DNA of 64,000 nucleotides from JARRLC01 sp050290865 (lineage in GTDB: Bacteria; Pseudomonadota; Alphaproteobacteria; Rhizobiales; Rhodomicrobiaceae). The stretch covers positions 1-64,000 of the forward strand of contig JBNKIW010000009.1 of assembly GCA_050290865.1 (NCBI GenBank), written 5' to 3'. Below the pieces are notes generated by a model, which ran no database searches, was not told the DNA's origin, and was given only the letters and a program-made list of their open reading frames with translations. Of this stretch, positions 27,630 to 36,510 are shown piece by piece. How positions within the stretch are numbered: the first letter of the stretch is position 1; every line of letters starts with the position of its first letter. The translations under genes were made by a program, and so were the position numbers.

Positions 27630-29339
27630 CTATTTCGATGCGCTGCGGAAGCGCCCTATGGGCGTCGAAGCCTCGTCTTCATCACTACGCCCGGGGCCGG
27701 GGTCGTCCGGGGGGCGGTCGGGCACGAAGATTCTGGGCTCGACCTTGCGCGGCTTTGGCGGGGACCCTTCGCTGGCTGGCAGCACCGTTTCGGCGGCGCG
27801 CGCAGTCTTGTCGTCGGTGTCGGCCGCTGCCGCCGGTTCCGGCGTCTCGTCCGCCGCCGTGAAGACGACATCCGGCAGCTTCTCCGCCGGAGGCTTCGGC
27901 GCGTTCGCGGGTTCCAGCGGCGTGACGGTGATGGTGATCGGCTGAGCGCTCCCCTCCGCCGCGGTCTCGCCCACCGTCTCGGCCCGCGCGACGCCTTCCA
28001 CTTCTCGGCTGAGCGAGGAGATATCGTCCATGAGCGCGTCATCGGCCCCCGGCACGCGCCGGTCGCCGGGCACACGCCACTCGAACGCGTCGAGCGTACC
28101 GGTGACCGGCGAAATCGGCGCCCACTCGCTCGACGCAATGCCATCGGCCATCCATGCCGGGTCGCGCGGCGCACGCACGGCGCGTGCAAGCCATTCACGC
28201 ACACGCCCGGCGTCGCGTTTCTCCCCACCCTCGATACGCGCCATCAGGGTGCAGACACGCGCTGAAGGTGTTTTGGCGAGAAGCGGCTGCAGCGCGTCGC
28301 GCGCCTCCTCCCATTCGCGGGCGTCTGCCGCGGCGCGGGCGAGCGCGATCTGCGCCTCCTCGTGGTCGGGCGTCAGGAAAATCAGCGACTTGATCCGCGC
28401 CAGCCGGTCGCGCGGCGAATCTCCGGGGCGGACATAGGCGTAGGCGAGCGCCAGATCGGGATGCGGAGTATACTGCCATGTCCGCGCCAGCACCCGCGCA
28501 GCCTTGTGCGCGCTGTCGCGGCTGGCGAGAATGCGTCCGGCGATACACGACGCGGGCACGAAGCCCGGCGCCAGCCGGTGCGCTTCGAGCGCCAGTTCGG
28601 CGGTCTTGTCGGGCTGCGAACCTTCCATCTCCATGGCCTGCGCGGTGAGCAGCACGGCGCGGCGGCGGTCGGCGGTCTTCCGGTCGACATGGCGGAAATT
28701 GCGCGCGACGTTCAGCGTGTCCAGCGCGCCCTCCCAATTCCGCGTCCGGCACTGCATCTCGAACAGCGCGTGCACCGGCCAGGGAAGCGCCGGATTGAGC
28801 GCCATAGCGCGGGCCGCGAACTGCTCGGCGGCTTCCATCTGCCCGTCGCGGCTGGCCTCAAGAAACAGGCCGCGCAGGCCCAGAAGCTGCGTTTCCGGCT
28901 TCTCCGACATCGCCTCGAACAGGCGCTGCGCCGCCCGGCGGTCGCCCGAGAGCTGCGCCGACTGGGCCAGGAGCAACTGCGTCAGCGGTTCATAGGGAAG
29001 GGCGCGGCGCGCCTCGGCCGCAAAGCGCGCGGCCAGGGCTTCGTCGCCCGCGCCGACGGCGAAAATGCCTTTGCGCAGCGCCGTGAGGCCACGCGTCTGG
29101 CGGCGCTCGGCCATGCGGCGGCGAATGCGCCCCGGGCTGCGCGTGAGCTTGCGCAGGACGCTGGCCAGAAAGGTGAGCGCCGCCACGCCGAGCGCGGTCA
29201 GGACCGCGGCGATGAACAGCGTCGTCTGCACCCTGTAGTCGAGCCATTCGACGGTGAAGGAGCCTGGGCGGTCGGCAAACCAGGCGAGGCCCAGCGCAGT
29301 CGCCGCGGCGAGGATCAGCGCGAAAAGAACCCGCAGCAT
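27630..29339 (-). CDS. hemY: HemY-type membrane protein with TPR repeats
   Basis: This is the proteobacterial HemY family: membrane-anchored TPR proteins encoded beside heme genes, with no enzymatic protoporphyrinogen oxidase domain. Two transmembrane helices occupy about residues 3-20 and 42-62, with FTVEWLDYRVQTTL between them, the HemY_N signature. TPR-like helices follow (FAVGAGDEALAARFAAEARR, FAARAMALNPALPWPVHALF). The last 130 residues are acidic and proline-rich and probably disordered. The start codon overlaps the stop of the Mic60-like gene (TGATG at 29341-29337), so translation is coupled. Its role in heme delivery or complex assembly is not settled. Confidence 0.87.
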   Translation of the reverse strand: MLRVLFALILAAATALGLAWFADRPGSFTVEWLDYRVQTTLFIAAVLTALGVAALTFLASVLRKLTRSPGRIRRRMAERRQTRGLTALRKGIFAVGAGDEALAARFAAEARRALPYEPLTQLLLAQSAQLSGDRRAAQRLFEAMSEKPETQLLGLRGLFLEASRDGQMEAAEQFAARAMALNPALPWPVHALFEMQCRTRNWEGALDTLNVARNFRHVDRKTADRRRAVLLTAQAMEMEGSQPDKTAELALEAHRLAPGFVPASCIAGRILASRDSAHKAARVLARTWQYTPHPDLALAYAYVRPGDSPRDRLARIKSLIFLTPDHEEAQIALARAAADAREWEEARDALQPLLAKTPSARVCTLMARIEGGEKRDAGRVREWLARAVRAPRDPAWMADGIASSEWAPISPVTGTLDAFEWRVPGDRRVPGADDALMDDISSLSREVEGVARAETVGETAAEGSAQPITITVTPLEPANAPKPPAEKLPDVVFTAADETPEPAAAADTDDKTARAAETVLPASEGSPPKPRKVEPRIFVPDRPPDDPGPGRSDEDEASTPIGRFRSASK

Positions 29340-30499
29340 CAGCTTCCCCTCTTCTTTCCGCCGAGCGCGGTCAGCAGGGTGGCCTCGGCACGCGCCAGCG
29401 CCTCGTCGGCTGCGAGCCGCGCCCTGGCCTCGTCGAGCCAGGAGGCGAAGGCGGCGGCAGCGTCACCCTTCAGTTGCTGGCCCTCGCGGACAGCGGCGCG
29501 CAGGTCGCCGGCGTTGAGACGCACCTCCGTCCGGGCGAGCACGGCCTGCGTGCCGTCGCCCGCGACGTCGCCCGTCCGCCGGACGCGGACGAGGGCCTTG
29601 GCCTTGGCCCAGATCTGGCTGGTAAGCGATCCGGAGGGACGGCTTTCCGCGTCGATCGCCTTTTCCGCCGCCGGTTCGAAAGATGCCTGCAACTGCGCGA
29701 GGTTGCGCACGCCCTGCGTGCCGTGCGCCTGCAGCGGGGCGAGATCGAGCGGTACGGGCGAGATATCGGCGATGGCCTTCAACTCGGCGGCATAGGGCTT
29801 GCCTTCGGCCACCGCCCGGCGAAGGGCAAAGAGCGCGACGGCAAGCGCGGAGGCTTTGCTGTCGGTCTCGACCTCGGTCTGCGCCTGGGCGAGGGCGCCA
29901 AGACGTGTCTCCAACTCGGCGAGCCGGGCCTTGAGAGCGTCCACCTCGGCCGCCTTGGCCTTCAGCGGATCCAGTTCGGCGAGCCGGGCCTTGAGCGGGT
30001 CGATGCTCTGAGCCAGCGTTTCGGGCGTGGCGCTGCCCGCAACCACGGGGCGTTCGTCGAGCCGCTTGCCGAGGGTGGCGATCTCGCGCTTCGCGGCCTC
30101 CACCTGACCGGCCAGCGCCTTGATCTGCGCGGCGGAGGCTTCCCCTGCAGGACGTTTTTCCAGCGCCGCGAAACGTTCGTCATAGTTGACGATGCGCGCG
30201 CGCAGATCCTCGGCGCTGCGTTCGGTCAGAAGCGGCAAGTGTTCGCGGAAGCTCGCGGCAAGGTAGTAGGCGAGGATCAGCGCAACGAGCGCGCCCAGCG
30301 CCCCGGCGGCAAGATGCGTGGCAAAACTCTGAATGCCGCCGCCCGCGCCGGCCGCCGAAGGATGCCGTGCTGTGGCGGCAGCCTCGTCGCCCGCTGGAGG
30401 CGTGTCAGGCTTGACCTCGCTAGCTTTCAGGTCGAGCGTCACCTGCGGACGCTCCTGCCCGCCCACGCTGGGGCTTTCCTTGTCGTCGTTCGTCGTCAT
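29339..30499 (-). CDS. Alphaproteobacterial Mic60/mitofilin-like protein
   Basis: ATG 30499 (MTTNDDKES) gives 386 residues. Layout: a disordered N-terminus of about 65 residues, one transmembrane helix near residues 75-95 (GALGALVALILAYYLAA), a long coiled coil (residues about 110-215, with repeated LKARLAELDPLKAK units), and a C-terminal helical domain of mitofilin type. This is the plan of Mic60, the crista-junction protein, whose alphaproteobacterial homologue is known to sit beside hemY and hemD. It probably shapes or tethers the inner membrane. The assignment rests on gene position and domain plan; sequence conservation with mitochondrial Mic60 is low. Confidence 0.75.
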   Translation of the reverse strand: MTTNDDKESPSVGGQERPQVTLDLKASEVKPDTPPAGDEAAATARHPSAAGAGGGIQSFATHLAAGALGALVALILAYYLAASFREHLPLLTERSAEDLRARIVNYDERFAALEKRPAGEASAAQIKALAGQVEAAKREIATLGKRLDERPVVAGSATPETLAQSIDPLKARLAELDPLKAKAAEVDALKARLAELETRLGALAQAQTEVETDSKASALAVALFALRRAVAEGKPYAAELKAIADISPVPLDLAPLQAHGTQGVRNLAQLQASFEPAAEKAIDAESRPSGSLTSQIWAKAKALVRVRRTGDVAGDGTQAVLARTEVRLNAGDLRAAVREGQQLKGDAAAAFASWLDEARARLAADEALARAEATLLTALGGKKRGS

Positions 30500-30609
30500 G
30501 GCCTCAATCGTCCCCACAGGCGGGCCGCCGCACCTGCCCTTTGTCGCAACATAGGACAGCAAAGATTAAAGTTTGCCAACCATACCGGGCGCCCCCGCCG
30601 TGATTGTGC

Positions 30610-31329
30610 TTAGCGCGCTCTGGCCGTCAATGCCAGCACTTCGGCTTCCACCGGCGCGCGCGCGACGCGGCAGGTCAGCCCCGCAATATCCCGGAGCGGT
30701 GCGGCGACCGCCTCAGACAAACAATAACACGTTGTCGCACAACGCTTCTCCCCGGCGGCCGCGGTCGCGAAAACGCTGGCGAAAATCAATGCTGTACGCG
30801 GCGACATGAGGATAACGCCGTCCACGCCGGCCCGCAATTTTGCGGCGAGCGCGGCGGCGGAGGCCGGGGACAGTTCCCTGGCTTCGTAGGCAATCGTGCG
30901 GAGAATCTCCACGCCGTCCGCCGCGAGCGCCGCTTCAAGGTCGAAGGCGAGGTGGTCGCCGGCGAGATAGAGAAGCCGCCCGGCCCTGGCCTCCGGAGCC
31001 TGCGTGATGATGGGTGGGAGATCTTTCGCTGTGCCCGGCCCGGTGCGGATATCGGCAAAGCCGAGGCGCCGTGCCTCCGCCGCCGTGGCCTCGCCGACAC
31101 AGAAGATCGGACACCGCAGGGCGGGCGTCAGCATCTCGCTCCGGCCGAGCGAGCGCAGGGCGTTGCGGCTGGTGGCGATCAGCGCCGAAACACCGTCGAG
31201 GGCGTCAGCCGGTATCGGGAGATGTGCGATTTCGATCAGCGGATGGATGTCGGGGGCGTGGCCGAGGCGGCGCAATTCCTCCGCCATCCGCACAGCGTCC
31301 TCGGCGGGGCGGGTTATGATGATGCGCAT
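30610..31329 (-). CDS. hemD: Uroporphyrinogen-III synthase
   Basis: HemD closes hydroxymethylbilane with inversion of ring D to give uroporphyrinogen III. The family varies strongly in sequence; visible landmarks are the start RIIITRPAEDAVRMAEEL, ALIATSRNALRSL, PIFCVGEATAAEARRLGF and DGVILMSPRTA, all typical of the two-lobed HemD fold. Length (239 residues) is normal. It lies in a minus-strand run upstream of mic60 and hemY with a gap of 110 bases, the standard alphaproteobacterial order. HemC, often upstream, is absent here and a phosphatase gene takes that place. Confidence 0.9.
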   Translation of the reverse strand: MRIIITRPAEDAVRMAEELRRLGHAPDIHPLIEIAHLPIPADALDGVSALIATSRNALRSLGRSEMLTPALRCPIFCVGEATAAEARRLGFADIRTGPGTAKDLPPIITQAPEARAGRLLYLAGDHLAFDLEAALAADGVEILRTIAYEARELSPASAAALAAKLRAGVDGVILMSPRTALIFASVFATAAAGEKRCATTCYCLSEAVAAPLRDIAGLTCRVARAPVEAEVLALTARAR

Positions 31330-31374
31330 GGATGGCCTCCGCTCGCATTGGGCAGGGGCGCCCCCCGGCCATCG

Positions 31375-32091
31375 TTACTCCTGCTGCCGCCAAAAGACGG
31401 AATTCGCCTCCTCCAGCACGAGGCGCCGCGCCTCCCGGTTATATCCGTATACCGTCACGCCGCAATTCTCCGGCGCTCGCGCCGTCTCCATCTCCTCATG
31501 GCTCCACCGCTCCAGCAGATAGCGGAAACAGCGCTTCGTTCCGGCATGCGTGACGACAAACACGGTCCGCGTCTCGCAGTCGCGGAACAGCATGTCGAGG
31601 AACAGATAGACGCGGCGGACGACGTCGGCGAAGCTTTCGCCGCCGGGCGGGCGGGCGTAGAAGCTGCCATGCGTGCGCCAATAGTCCGGCAGCCAGGGAA
31701 ACGCGCGTTCGGCTTCCTCGGCGGTCATGTTGTAAGTGTAGCCGCTGTCGCGTTCGCGCACGAAGGTGTTTTCGAGAACGCGGATGCGCGCGCGCTCGGG
31801 CGCGTCATAGGCGGACAGGATGCCGGTCATCGTCTCCACCGTGCGGCAGAAGCCCGAATGGTACAGGCAGTCCGGAACGCCGAAACGCGCGCGCAGGGCG
31901 GCTCCGGTCGCCTCGGCCTGCCGCCTGCCGTCCTCGGTCAGGGGCATGTCGACGTAGCCGACATCCGGCAGGATGGCCCGCTCCGCCTCGGTGGCGAAAT
32001 AAACCGCCCCCTTATGTTTGTTGCGCGGCGTCTCGCCATGCCGGATGAGCACGAGTTGCAGAGGCCGGTCCATCTGCCCGAGTATTCCCAT
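31375..32091 (-). CDS. Histidine phosphatase family protein
   Basis: The phosphoglycerate-mutase-like superfamily is identified by VLIRHGETPRN near the N-terminus, with the phosphohistidine, and by FVVTHAGTKRCF with the second catalytic histidine. LYHSGFCRTVETM provides the conserved Arg, and the acidic residue lies in ENTFVRERDSG. The 238-residue size suits a small-molecule or protein phosphatase as well as a mutase; the substrate is unknown. The gene starts four bases after the lytic transglycosylase stop and ends 45 bases before hemD, so all are likely one transcript. Confidence 0.87.
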   Translation of the reverse strand: MGILGQMDRPLQLVLIRHGETPRNKHKGAVYFATEAERAILPDVGYVDMPLTEDGRRQAEATGAALRARFGVPDCLYHSGFCRTVETMTGILSAYDAPERARIRVLENTFVRERDSGYTYNMTAEEAERAFPWLPDYWRTHGSFYARPPGGESFADVVRRVYLFLDMLFRDCETRTVFVVTHAGTKRCFRYLLERWSHEEMETARAPENCGVTVYGYNREARRLVLEEANSVFWRQQE

Positions 32092-32095
32092 GCCT

Positions 32096-33385
32096 TCACC
32101 TGTTTTCGACCCGTCTTCCGCCGTTTTTCGCCCTCAGAGCCGCGAGCGTGGCCGCGTTCGGCCAGCAGTCCTGCGTCAATCGCGCCGCCTTCTGGAAATG
32201 GCCGACCGCCGCACGCGTCTTCATGCCCGCCTTGCCGTCGATCTTATCGCGATAAAGGCCGAGCACGGCGAGATGACGCTGCATCTCGGTCAGATCGGCG
32301 GTGCGCATCTGCACCACTCTGCCCCATGGCGCCTCGAAGCCGCGGCCTTCGCGGATGCGATCGGCGAGCGAGCCGACGAAAAGCACATACAGATCGGAGA
32401 AATTGTAATCCTTGATGACGAAATAGTTTTTCGAAATCAGAAAAGCCGGACCATAGAGCCCCGCGGGCAAAATCAGCGAAGCGCTGTCCGCCGTCTCCGC
32501 CGCGCCGGGCTTGCGCCCGAATGCCGGCGCATAGCCGCGCCGCAGCCATTCCCCGAGCGATGCGGTGTGGTCCGGCTCGGCGATGCTGCAATCGACCTTC
32601 TTCGGTACGCGCACTTCGTAGGCCCAGCGTTTGCCGGGCTGCCAGCCCTTGGCTTTAAGCTGCTTGGCCGCGGAGGCCAGCGCATCGGGCACCGACTTCC
32701 AGATGTCGCGGCGGCCGTCGCCGTCCATGTCGACGCCGTGCTTGTAGAAATCGGAGGGCAGGAACTGGGTCAGCCCCATAGCGCCCGCCCAGGACGAGCG
32801 CATGGCCGACCTCTTCGCGTGCCCTTCCTGCAGGAGCTTCAAAGCGTAGAGGAATTCCTCGCGGAACTGCGCCTTGCGCTTGCCGAGATAGCCCTGCGTG
32901 GCCAGGACGCGGAGCGCGTCGTGCCGCAGCCTGTAGCGCCCGAAATCGGTTTCGCGTCCCCAGATAGCAAGCACGATCTCCGGCGGCACGCCGAAGCGCG
33001 CTTCGATCCTTTTGAGCGTGCTGCGATGTCTGGCCGCCAGTTTCTTTCCGTAGGACGCCAGCCGCGCCAGGCGCCTTTCCGACAGATAAGCCGCCGGAGG
33101 GCTGACGAACTCGGCCTGCCCCTTACGTGGCGCGGCGGCGCGGCCGGGGATGTCAAGGTCGGGCAATCGGAGGTCCGGCTTGAGGCCGCGCGTGGCGGTC
33201 TCGAAGGTCGCGCGGCTGATGCCCATCGCCTTGGCTTCGGGCCACAGCGCTCCCAGCCACGCCTGGAACGCCGCCTCCTTGGCGCCAGCGGTCCCGGTTG
33301 CCCCCGCCACCGCCAGCCACAGCATGACCGCGCCTGCCATCTGCCCAACGCGCCGGTGCCAGCGCGGACGTCGTGTTTCGTGCAT
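32096..33385 (-). CDS. MltB-type lytic murein transglycosylase with peptidoglycan-binding domain
   Basis: The enzyme cleaves peptidoglycan glycan strands with formation of 1,6-anhydro-muramic acid. A signal peptide (residues about 15-34) leads into an SLT_2/MltB domain: IEARFGVPPEIVLAIWGRET contains the catalytic glutamate, followed by QFREEFLYAL, GAMGLTQFLPSDF and DGDGRRDIW. Residues about 350-410 form a PG_binding_1 domain (LTEMQRHLAVLGLYRDKIDGK). No lipobox cysteine is seen, so it is probably soluble in the periplasm. It is the first gene of the run leading to hemD-mic60-hemY. Confidence 0.93.
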   Translation of the reverse strand: MHETRRPRWHRRVGQMAGAVMLWLAVAGATGTAGAKEAAFQAWLGALWPEAKAMGISRATFETATRGLKPDLRLPDLDIPGRAAAPRKGQAEFVSPPAAYLSERRLARLASYGKKLAARHRSTLKRIEARFGVPPEIVLAIWGRETDFGRYRLRHDALRVLATQGYLGKRKAQFREEFLYALKLLQEGHAKRSAMRSSWAGAMGLTQFLPSDFYKHGVDMDGDGRRDIWKSVPDALASAAKQLKAKGWQPGKRWAYEVRVPKKVDCSIAEPDHTASLGEWLRRGYAPAFGRKPGAAETADSASLILPAGLYGPAFLISKNYFVIKDYNFSDLYVLFVGSLADRIREGRGFEAPWGRVVQMRTADLTEMQRHLAVLGLYRDKIDGKAGMKTRAAVGHFQKAARLTQDCWPNAATLAALRAKNGGRRVENR

Positions 33386-33678
33386 TCTTCAAATCCTGCA
33401 ACTCATGACTGCTGCTGCATACGCTCCCTTAAGCCCACGATCAAGCCAGTACGCCCCGCGGGAAGTCCTGCTCCGCGTGTCGCAGGGACTTTAAGGGCTT
33501 CCCGCGGATCAGGCGTACTCGCAACAACCGTGGCCGTGCCGCCGCACTTCATCAGGACTCGGCCTGCTCCGCAACGGTTTCGTCTTGCCCGCCTCGCTCG
33601 ACTCACTTCAGGACTCAAAACTGAGGGAAAAGGAGTATTGCCTCATTATTGAAGGATGCAATAGGGCGGATCTGGACC

Positions 33679-34170
33679 ATGGCGATCGACACCAACGCCG
33701 CACTTCTAGGGCGCGTGCCTCTGTTTGATGGCCTCACCCAGGAACAACTCGTGGCAATTCTCGACACGGCGAAGAAGACTTTCTTCGAAACGGACGAACT
33801 CATTTCGCGTGCGGGCGAGGTGGGCGACACGGCCTATCTCATCCTGAGCGGCCGCGCCATCGCCCAGACGGCGGAAGACGACGAGTCGGAACCCTTGCGT
33901 CTCGAAGCGGGGGCTTTTCTCGGCGAACTGGTGATGCTGGTGGATGCCGCCTATACCCTCACGGTGACGGCGCAGGGCCGTGTCCGTGCCCTCGCCATCA
34001 GCCGCAAGGAACTGCTCGACGTGATGGAAGCCGATCCCTCGATCGCGCACCACTTTTCCAGCAAGCTCATCGACCGGCTGGCCGCCCTGGCGCACGATCT
34101 GCGCGTTGTGGATGCGAAATTCGCGGCCCTCGAAGCCACGCTCGACAAGGCGATCGCTGCCGCGTGCTGA
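33679..34170 (+). CDS. Stand-alone cyclic nucleotide-binding domain protein
   Basis: The 163-residue protein is a Crp/cNMP-binding domain without a DNA-binding domain. VPLFDGLTQEQLVAIL and FFETDELISRAGEVGDTAYLILSGRA form the beta-roll, and GAFLGELVMLVDAAYTLTVTAQG is the phosphate-binding cassette position. The cassette's usual FGE...RxA pattern is altered here (FLGEL ... AAYTLT, no Arg), so binding of cAMP or cGMP is doubtful. A C-terminal helix ends the protein. ATG 33679 is the natural start. Partner proteins are unknown. Confidence 0.78.
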   Translation: MAIDTNAALLGRVPLFDGLTQEQLVAILDTAKKTFFETDELISRAGEVGDTAYLILSGRAIAQTAEDDESEPLRLEAGAFLGELVMLVDAAYTLTVTAQGRVRALAISRKELLDVMEADPSIAHHFSSKLIDRLAALAHDLRVVDAKFAALEATLDKAIAAAC

Positions 34171-34320
34171 CCGCGCGCCGTTTCGGAATCCCGGTCCCGA
34201 CACCCCGCTCGCAATAATCCTTTCCGTTCGTGTGCCTTCTTGCGGGGCATTGCGCGCTTCGCTTGAGGCGCCGTGCTGCGAGCAACCGGCGCCCGGTTCC
34301 CAACCATCTCGCTCGCAAAA

Positions 34321-34388
34321 GGAGACGGCAGAACTTCGGCGCGCCATATCCCTCCCGCGGAAAAACACTGTAAGTTCTTGCCGTCTCC
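34321..34388. repeat. Long imperfect inverted repeat upstream of the TauE gene
   Basis: GGAGACGGCAGAACTT (34321-34336) matches the reverse complement of AAGTTCTTGCCGTCTCC (34372-34388) except for one extra A. The result is a 16-bp stem with one bulge and a loop of about 35 bases. It starts 150 bases after the cyclic-nucleotide protein gene and ends 45 bases before the TauE start. No T run follows, so it is more likely a leader structure, an operator or a relic of a mobile element than a terminator. Confidence 0.6.
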
Positions 34389-34433
34389 TCGAAATACAGA
34401 TTTAAGAAGCCAAACCTCGCTCCAAGGATCCCC

Positions 34434-35252
34434 ATGGACTTCGGCCTGCCACTCTCCGAAATCGCGCTCCTGCTCGCAGGGGGTGCGTTTGCCGGCATTC
34501 TGTCCGGCCTTTTCGGAGTCGGCGGGGGCGGCGTCCTGGTGCCCGTGCTTTATGACCTTTTCGGCCTGCTTGGTGCCGCTCCGGCAGTGCGCATGCACCT
34601 CGCCATCGGCACGACATTCGCCATCATCATCCCCACCACATTCCGTGCCGCGCGCGCGCACTACAGTCACGGCGCCGTCGATCCCTCCATACTCAGGACG
34701 CTGGGCCCGGCCTGCTCCCTGGGAGTTGTCGCGGGAGCGGTCGCGGCCAAGTCCTCCGGGGACGTCGAACTCAAGATCATCTGGGTGGTCGCGGCCTGCA
34801 TCCTCTGCCTCATCTACCTTTTCAAGAAGGAAAGCTGGCGTCTCGCCTCCCGCATGCCCGGCCTCGGCGTGCAAATCCCGGTCGGGGCGGGGATCGGCTT
34901 CCTGTCTTCGATGATGGGCGTCGGCGGCGCCACCTATATTACGCCGTTTCTGCAGCTATACGGGCGGCCGATCCATCAGGCCATCGGCACAGCGGCGGGC
35001 TGCACCACGTTCGTCGCCATTCCGGCCGTCATCGGCTATGCCTGGGCCGGTTGGGACGTCCCCGGTCTGCCGCCACATTCTCTGGGCTATGTAAGCCTCC
35101 TGGGCGCCGCCATCATCATCCCCGCCAGCGTGCTCGCTGCACCACTCGGCGTGCGCATGGCGCACGGCTTGTCGCGGCGGCGTCTCGAGATAGCATTCGC
35201 AGGCTTCCTGGCATTGGTGGCCCTCCGCTTCATTTTCGCGCTTGTGGCTTAA
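34434..35252 (+). CDS. TauE/SafE-family sulfite exporter-like membrane protein
   Basis: The family exports sulfur-containing anions such as sulfite or sulfoacetate. The 272-residue protein contains about eight hydrophobic helices and the duplicated glycine-rich loops typical of the family: LSGLFGVGGGGVLVPVLY near residue 25 and GFLSSMMGVGGATYITPFL near residue 160. IGTTFAIIIPTTF and IGTAAGCTTFVAIP are the matching second motifs of each half. The substrate cannot be read from sequence. The cysTWA sulfate importer is 13 kb away, so no operon link exists. Confidence 0.9.
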   Translation: MDFGLPLSEIALLLAGGAFAGILSGLFGVGGGGVLVPVLYDLFGLLGAAPAVRMHLAIGTTFAIIIPTTFRAARAHYSHGAVDPSILRTLGPACSLGVVAGAVAAKSSGDVELKIIWVVAACILCLIYLFKKESWRLASRMPGLGVQIPVGAGIGFLSSMMGVGGATYITPFLQLYGRPIHQAIGTAAGCTTFVAIPAVIGYAWAGWDVPGLPPHSLGYVSLLGAAIIIPASVLAAPLGVRMAHGLSRRRLEIAFAGFLALVALRFIFALVA

Positions 35253-36510
35253 GTTCTGCGCTTGCCGGCGATTCCATGGGGTTGTGGCAGAGAGGCAACT
35301 CGTTGCGGAGCAGAAACGCGAGATTTCTGGAAGTGCTTGCGAAAACGCAAGCTCACGGCCATAAGGTATTTCACCTAGTCATTTTTCAAGAAACTCAGAC
35401 ATTCTGCGTCGATGGGTAGTATGGCAAGCAGCGACATTCTCCGCCGCCTTGTGTTTGCGGCCACGACGCAGTTTCACGCGATCCTCGCCCGTTCGTTTTT
35501 TCTTGTCCGCGCTGGCGCGGCGCGCGGGGCGCCAACACTTCGGGACGGGGCAGGCGCGGTTCGACTGATGATCGCCGTCGCTATTGCCGCCCCGGCCGCA
35601 TTTGCACTGCAATATGCTCGCCTGCTGCGGCGTATTGCGCGCTTGACCCGGGCTTCGCTCCTCGCGTGGCAGAACGCGCCGAAAGCTCTGCATCCCGTCG
35701 CTTCGATGCAAGCCTGCGTTCCACAGTCCCCCAGCCGCGGTCCTTGTGGCGAATGCGGAGGCATAAACCGCGGACCGGCGGCGAGGATGAAGTCTAACGG
35801 CGGGCACGCCAGGGGCGCGTGGAGAGGTTCGGGCGGAGACGTCCAGGACATTTCATCGCATCTGTTTCCAATATTCCCTAGGCGGAGTGGTCGTCCTTTT
35901 CCGGTGCTGCGGTTGCACTTCCCGAATTCGCGGAGGCGCTTTTTTCGAGCTCACGAGCGCGGATGCGACATATTGACGCATGTCGCCATGGGGCGTTCGC
36001 GGTCCGGCCTGCGACGAAAGGTTAATTTGCTATTGATATGCTTAGGAATACTGCACAAGCGGGGGAGATGCGCTTCTTTTGCAGGATCCGGCATTATCCG
36101 GGGTGGCTTCTGGCTGAAAAGCCCTTCAATGTTATAGAATACTGCGTAAATGGTGATTTTACGTCCAAGTTGATCACAGAAACTGTGCATCGTCCTTGAA
36201 CGGCGCAATCTTCTTTTACCATAAGAAAATTCAAGGGGTGCCAAGGGCTTGCGTGTCTTAATGTCAGCAGGCTACCTGCATTAGAACTCCGCGAAGTTCT
36301 TTCTCTTGAAAATAACAGAAATTGCAATACTATGATCTCAGAAGATAGTGGCATATCCCTGCTCATACACAAAAACAGGTGGCCTAAGCCGTGGGGTCAC
36401 GATCTTCATCTTTCGCATTGCGAAAGGTCGGTGCCGTATGGAACCCCAGCCCTGCCGGTGCCTTTGCAAAGAACTGAAGGATGTCCAGAAAGGACGCCAG
36501 GAGACCGCAC
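35253..36510. other. Long gene-poor region upstream of mucR
   Basis: About 1.26 kb lie between tauE and mucR without a gene I can support. The first 650 bases are GC-rich, with open frames on both strands (for instance 35412-36137 plus) that lack ribosome-binding sites and family features. From about 36000 to 36400 the DNA is clearly AT-rich, with stretches such as TATTGATATG, GTTATAGAATACTG and AAAATAACAG. MucR proteins are known to bind AT-rich DNA and to repress their own genes, so this part could be the mucR control region. An unrecognised small RNA is also possible. Confidence 0.45.

Noticed and set aside
27630..29339. HemY as protoporphyrinogen oxidase
   Set aside because: The protein is the TPR-type HemY of proteobacteria and has no FAD-binding motif; the shared name is historical.
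35412..36137. 241-codon open frame upstream of mucR
   Set aside because: No ribosome-binding site, mixed composition, a run into AT-rich DNA, and competing frames on the other strand. Reported as a region, not as a gene.
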